From Candidatus Gottesmanbacteria bacterium (GTDB lineage Bacteria; Patescibacteriota; Microgenomatia; 2-02-FULL-39-11), in contig JACREK010000130.1 in assembly GCA_016218275.1 (NCBI GenBank), positions 1-5,518 on the forward strand: DNA of 5,518 bases, in the 5' to 3' direction. Each line of letters opens with the position of its first letter. Position 1 is the first letter of the stretch. The position numbers were made by a program, and so were the translations under genes. The notes beneath the pieces were generated by a model that saw only the letters and a program-made list of their open reading frames with translations, was not told the DNA's origin and did no database searches. Positions 4,391 through 5,518 of this stretch are shown piece after piece.

Positions 4391-5518
4391 ATGAAAGATT
4401 TATTAGAGAGTTTACAGAACAAATCAATTCATATTGTCGGCGTCACGGGAGCAGAAGGCAGCAGTATATTAAGGTTTCTTCTCAAACATCATGTCAAAAA
4501 TATCACGGCCCACGATTTTTTGAAAGAAAAAACAATCGAAAAAAGTTATAAGCTTTGGCATAAGGGTATATCCACGGACAAGAGAAATAAAAATTTCCGG
4601 AAATTTGTTTCTGATTTAAAGCTGGTTAAATTTTATTCGGAAAATGACTATTTGAAAGATATTTTAAAGGCAGAAATAATCTTCGTTCCTCAATCTTGGC
4701 GGCTTTACAAGGAAAATTTTCCTCTTTGGGAAGCAAAAAAAGAAAATATTCCTTTTTATTCTCTTACCAGATTATATCTGGAGTATTCAAAAGGACAGGT
4801 GATTGGTGTAACCGGTACAGTGGGAAAAGGAAGCGTGGCTAATTTATTGGTGCAAATTTTGAAAAAAAGTTTGCCCTATGGAAGACAGGTCTATTTTGCG
4901 GGAAATGAGACATGGATGGGGCAGCTTGCCGATAAACTGGATGAAATGAATTTAAGCGATATTCTGGTTTTGGAGATTTCTCATCGCCAGCTTTTGGACG
5001 GATTTGACAAAGCGCCGCATATAATTATTTTTACCAATCTTTATCCCAATCATTTAGATGAGCTAACTTGGGAAGAATACAAGAGGTTAAAACTTTCTCT
5101 TCTGCAGTCTCAAAAAGATACAGATTTGGCAGTTATCAATTACGATATTGAAGAATTGAGAAAAATAGTTCCTCAATTAAAATCAAAAGTATTTTATTTC
5201 AGCGGTAAAGATAAATTAATGAATATGAAAAGTGTTCAAGATATCTATCAGTATTTTATGGATAATAATAGTATTCATTATTTGGATAATATTATGGCCG
5301 CAGCAACAGCAGCAACTTTGTTGGGTATCGATAAAAAAGTAATTGTCCGGCAGCTGAAAACTATAAACAGCCTTCCTGCGAGGTTAGAATTGCTAAGTAA
5401 GGTTTCCGGGGTAGAGATTTTTAATGACATCAAAAGCACAACTCCCTGGGCTACAATCGCCGCAGTATCTAAATTATCTCCCAATGTCATTTTAGTTTGC
5501 GGGGGTCGGACAAAAGGA
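4391..5518 (+). CDS. murD: MurD-type Mur ligase (UDP-MurNAc-L-alanine:D-glutamate ligase), 3' partial
   Basis: The frame is open from an ATG at 4391 to the window edge, giving 376 residues; MurD is usually about 430-470. MurD adds D-glutamate to UDP-MurNAc-L-alanine in the cytoplasm using ATP. An N-terminal Rossmann-like region (HIVGVTGAEGSS, 14-25) is followed by the P-loop VIGVTGTVGKGS (137-148), EISHRQL (195-201, E195 likely for magnesium), FTNLYPNHLD (214-223) and Y230-K-R-L-K234, where K234 aligns with the carbamylated lysine. The C-terminal domain has FNDIKSTTPWATIAA (344-358) and LVCGGRTKG (368-376), the MurD hallmarks. The P-loop is odd: MurD normally has GK[ST]T, but this has GKGS as in folylpolyglutamate synthase. 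The N-terminal motifs place the start near this ATG; there is no Shine-Dalgarno, and the palindrome occupies the region just upstream. A diverged paralogue with another substrate is possible. Confidence 0.85.
   Translation, partial: MKDLLESLQNKSIHIVGVTGAEGSSILRFLLKHHVKNITAHDFLKEKTIEKSYKLWHKGISTDKRNKNFRKFVSDLKLVKFYSENDYLKDILKAEIIFVPQSWRLYKENFPLWEAKKENIPFYSLTRLYLEYSKGQVIGVTGTVGKGSVANLLVQILKKSLPYGRQVYFAGNETWMGQLADKLDEMNLSDILVLEISHRQLLDGFDKAPHIIIFTNLYPNHLDELTWEEYKRLKLSLLQSQKDTDLAVINYDIEELRKIVPQLKSKVFYFSGKDKLMNMKSVQDIYQYFMDNNSIHYLDNIMAAATAATLLGIDKKVIVRQLKTINSLPARLELLSKVSGVEIFNDIKSTTPWATIAAVSKLSPNVILVCGGRTKG

Noticed and set aside
4324..4551. 75-residue open frame starting inside the palindrome
   Set aside because: It overlaps the N-terminus of the MurD-like gene in another frame; the MurD frame has clear family motifs, while this one begins inside the repeat stem.
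5278..5490. 70-residue minus-strand open frame near the right end
   Set aside because: It is the antisense shadow of the MurD C-terminal domain, which carries the NDIKSTTP and GGRTKG motifs on the plus strand.

Overview
This AT-rich window uses the standard bacterial code: TGA is a true stop for the GT2, phosphatase and C40 genes. Gene spacing is tight, and most proteins are cell-envelope enzymes. The style and protein variants fit a small-genome, uncultured bacterium of the Candidate Phyla Radiation (Patescibacteria, perhaps Microgenomates-like). That assignment rests on pattern recognition; no marker gene settles it.

Left arm (1-932, minus strand): a Dpm1-like GT2 polyprenyl-phosphate glycosyltransferase is followed, through an ATGA stop/start overlap, by the N-terminus of a multi-membrane GT-C glycosyltransferase cut by the window edge. 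The first enzyme probably makes the lipid-linked sugar that the second uses outside the membrane.

Divergent promoter (about 933-989): the 57 bp between the GT2 start and the GT4 start hold two -10 elements on opposite strands, overlapping by five bases (TATTAT on plus, TATAAT on minus). This looks like one symmetric bidirectional promoter.

Right arm (990-5518, plus strand): GT4 glycosyltransferase, histidine phosphatase, PAP2 membrane phosphatase, NlpC/P60-like cysteine peptidase, and a MurD-type Mur ligase that runs off the end. The genes are spaced like one operon except for two palindromic insertions. The first (2781-2916) is a 136-bp MITE-like element with 12-bp imperfect terminal inverted repeats and a 9-bp direct repeat (AGATAAAAT) exactly at its borders. 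The second (4305-4381) is a 77-bp long-stem palindrome ending 9 bp before the murD ATG. Removing them leaves spacers of 29 and 14 bp, so an ancestral uninterrupted operon is likely.

Together the genes suggest sugar transfer to lipid carriers or glycolipids, lipid phosphate recycling (PAP2), and peptidoglycan synthesis (MurD) and possibly cleavage (C40-like). The most notable points are the MITE with its target duplication, the symmetric divergent promoter, a FolC-type P-loop (GTVGKGS) in a MurD-like ligase, a missing arginine in the PAP2 motif, and the lack of a clear Shine-Dalgarno at every start.
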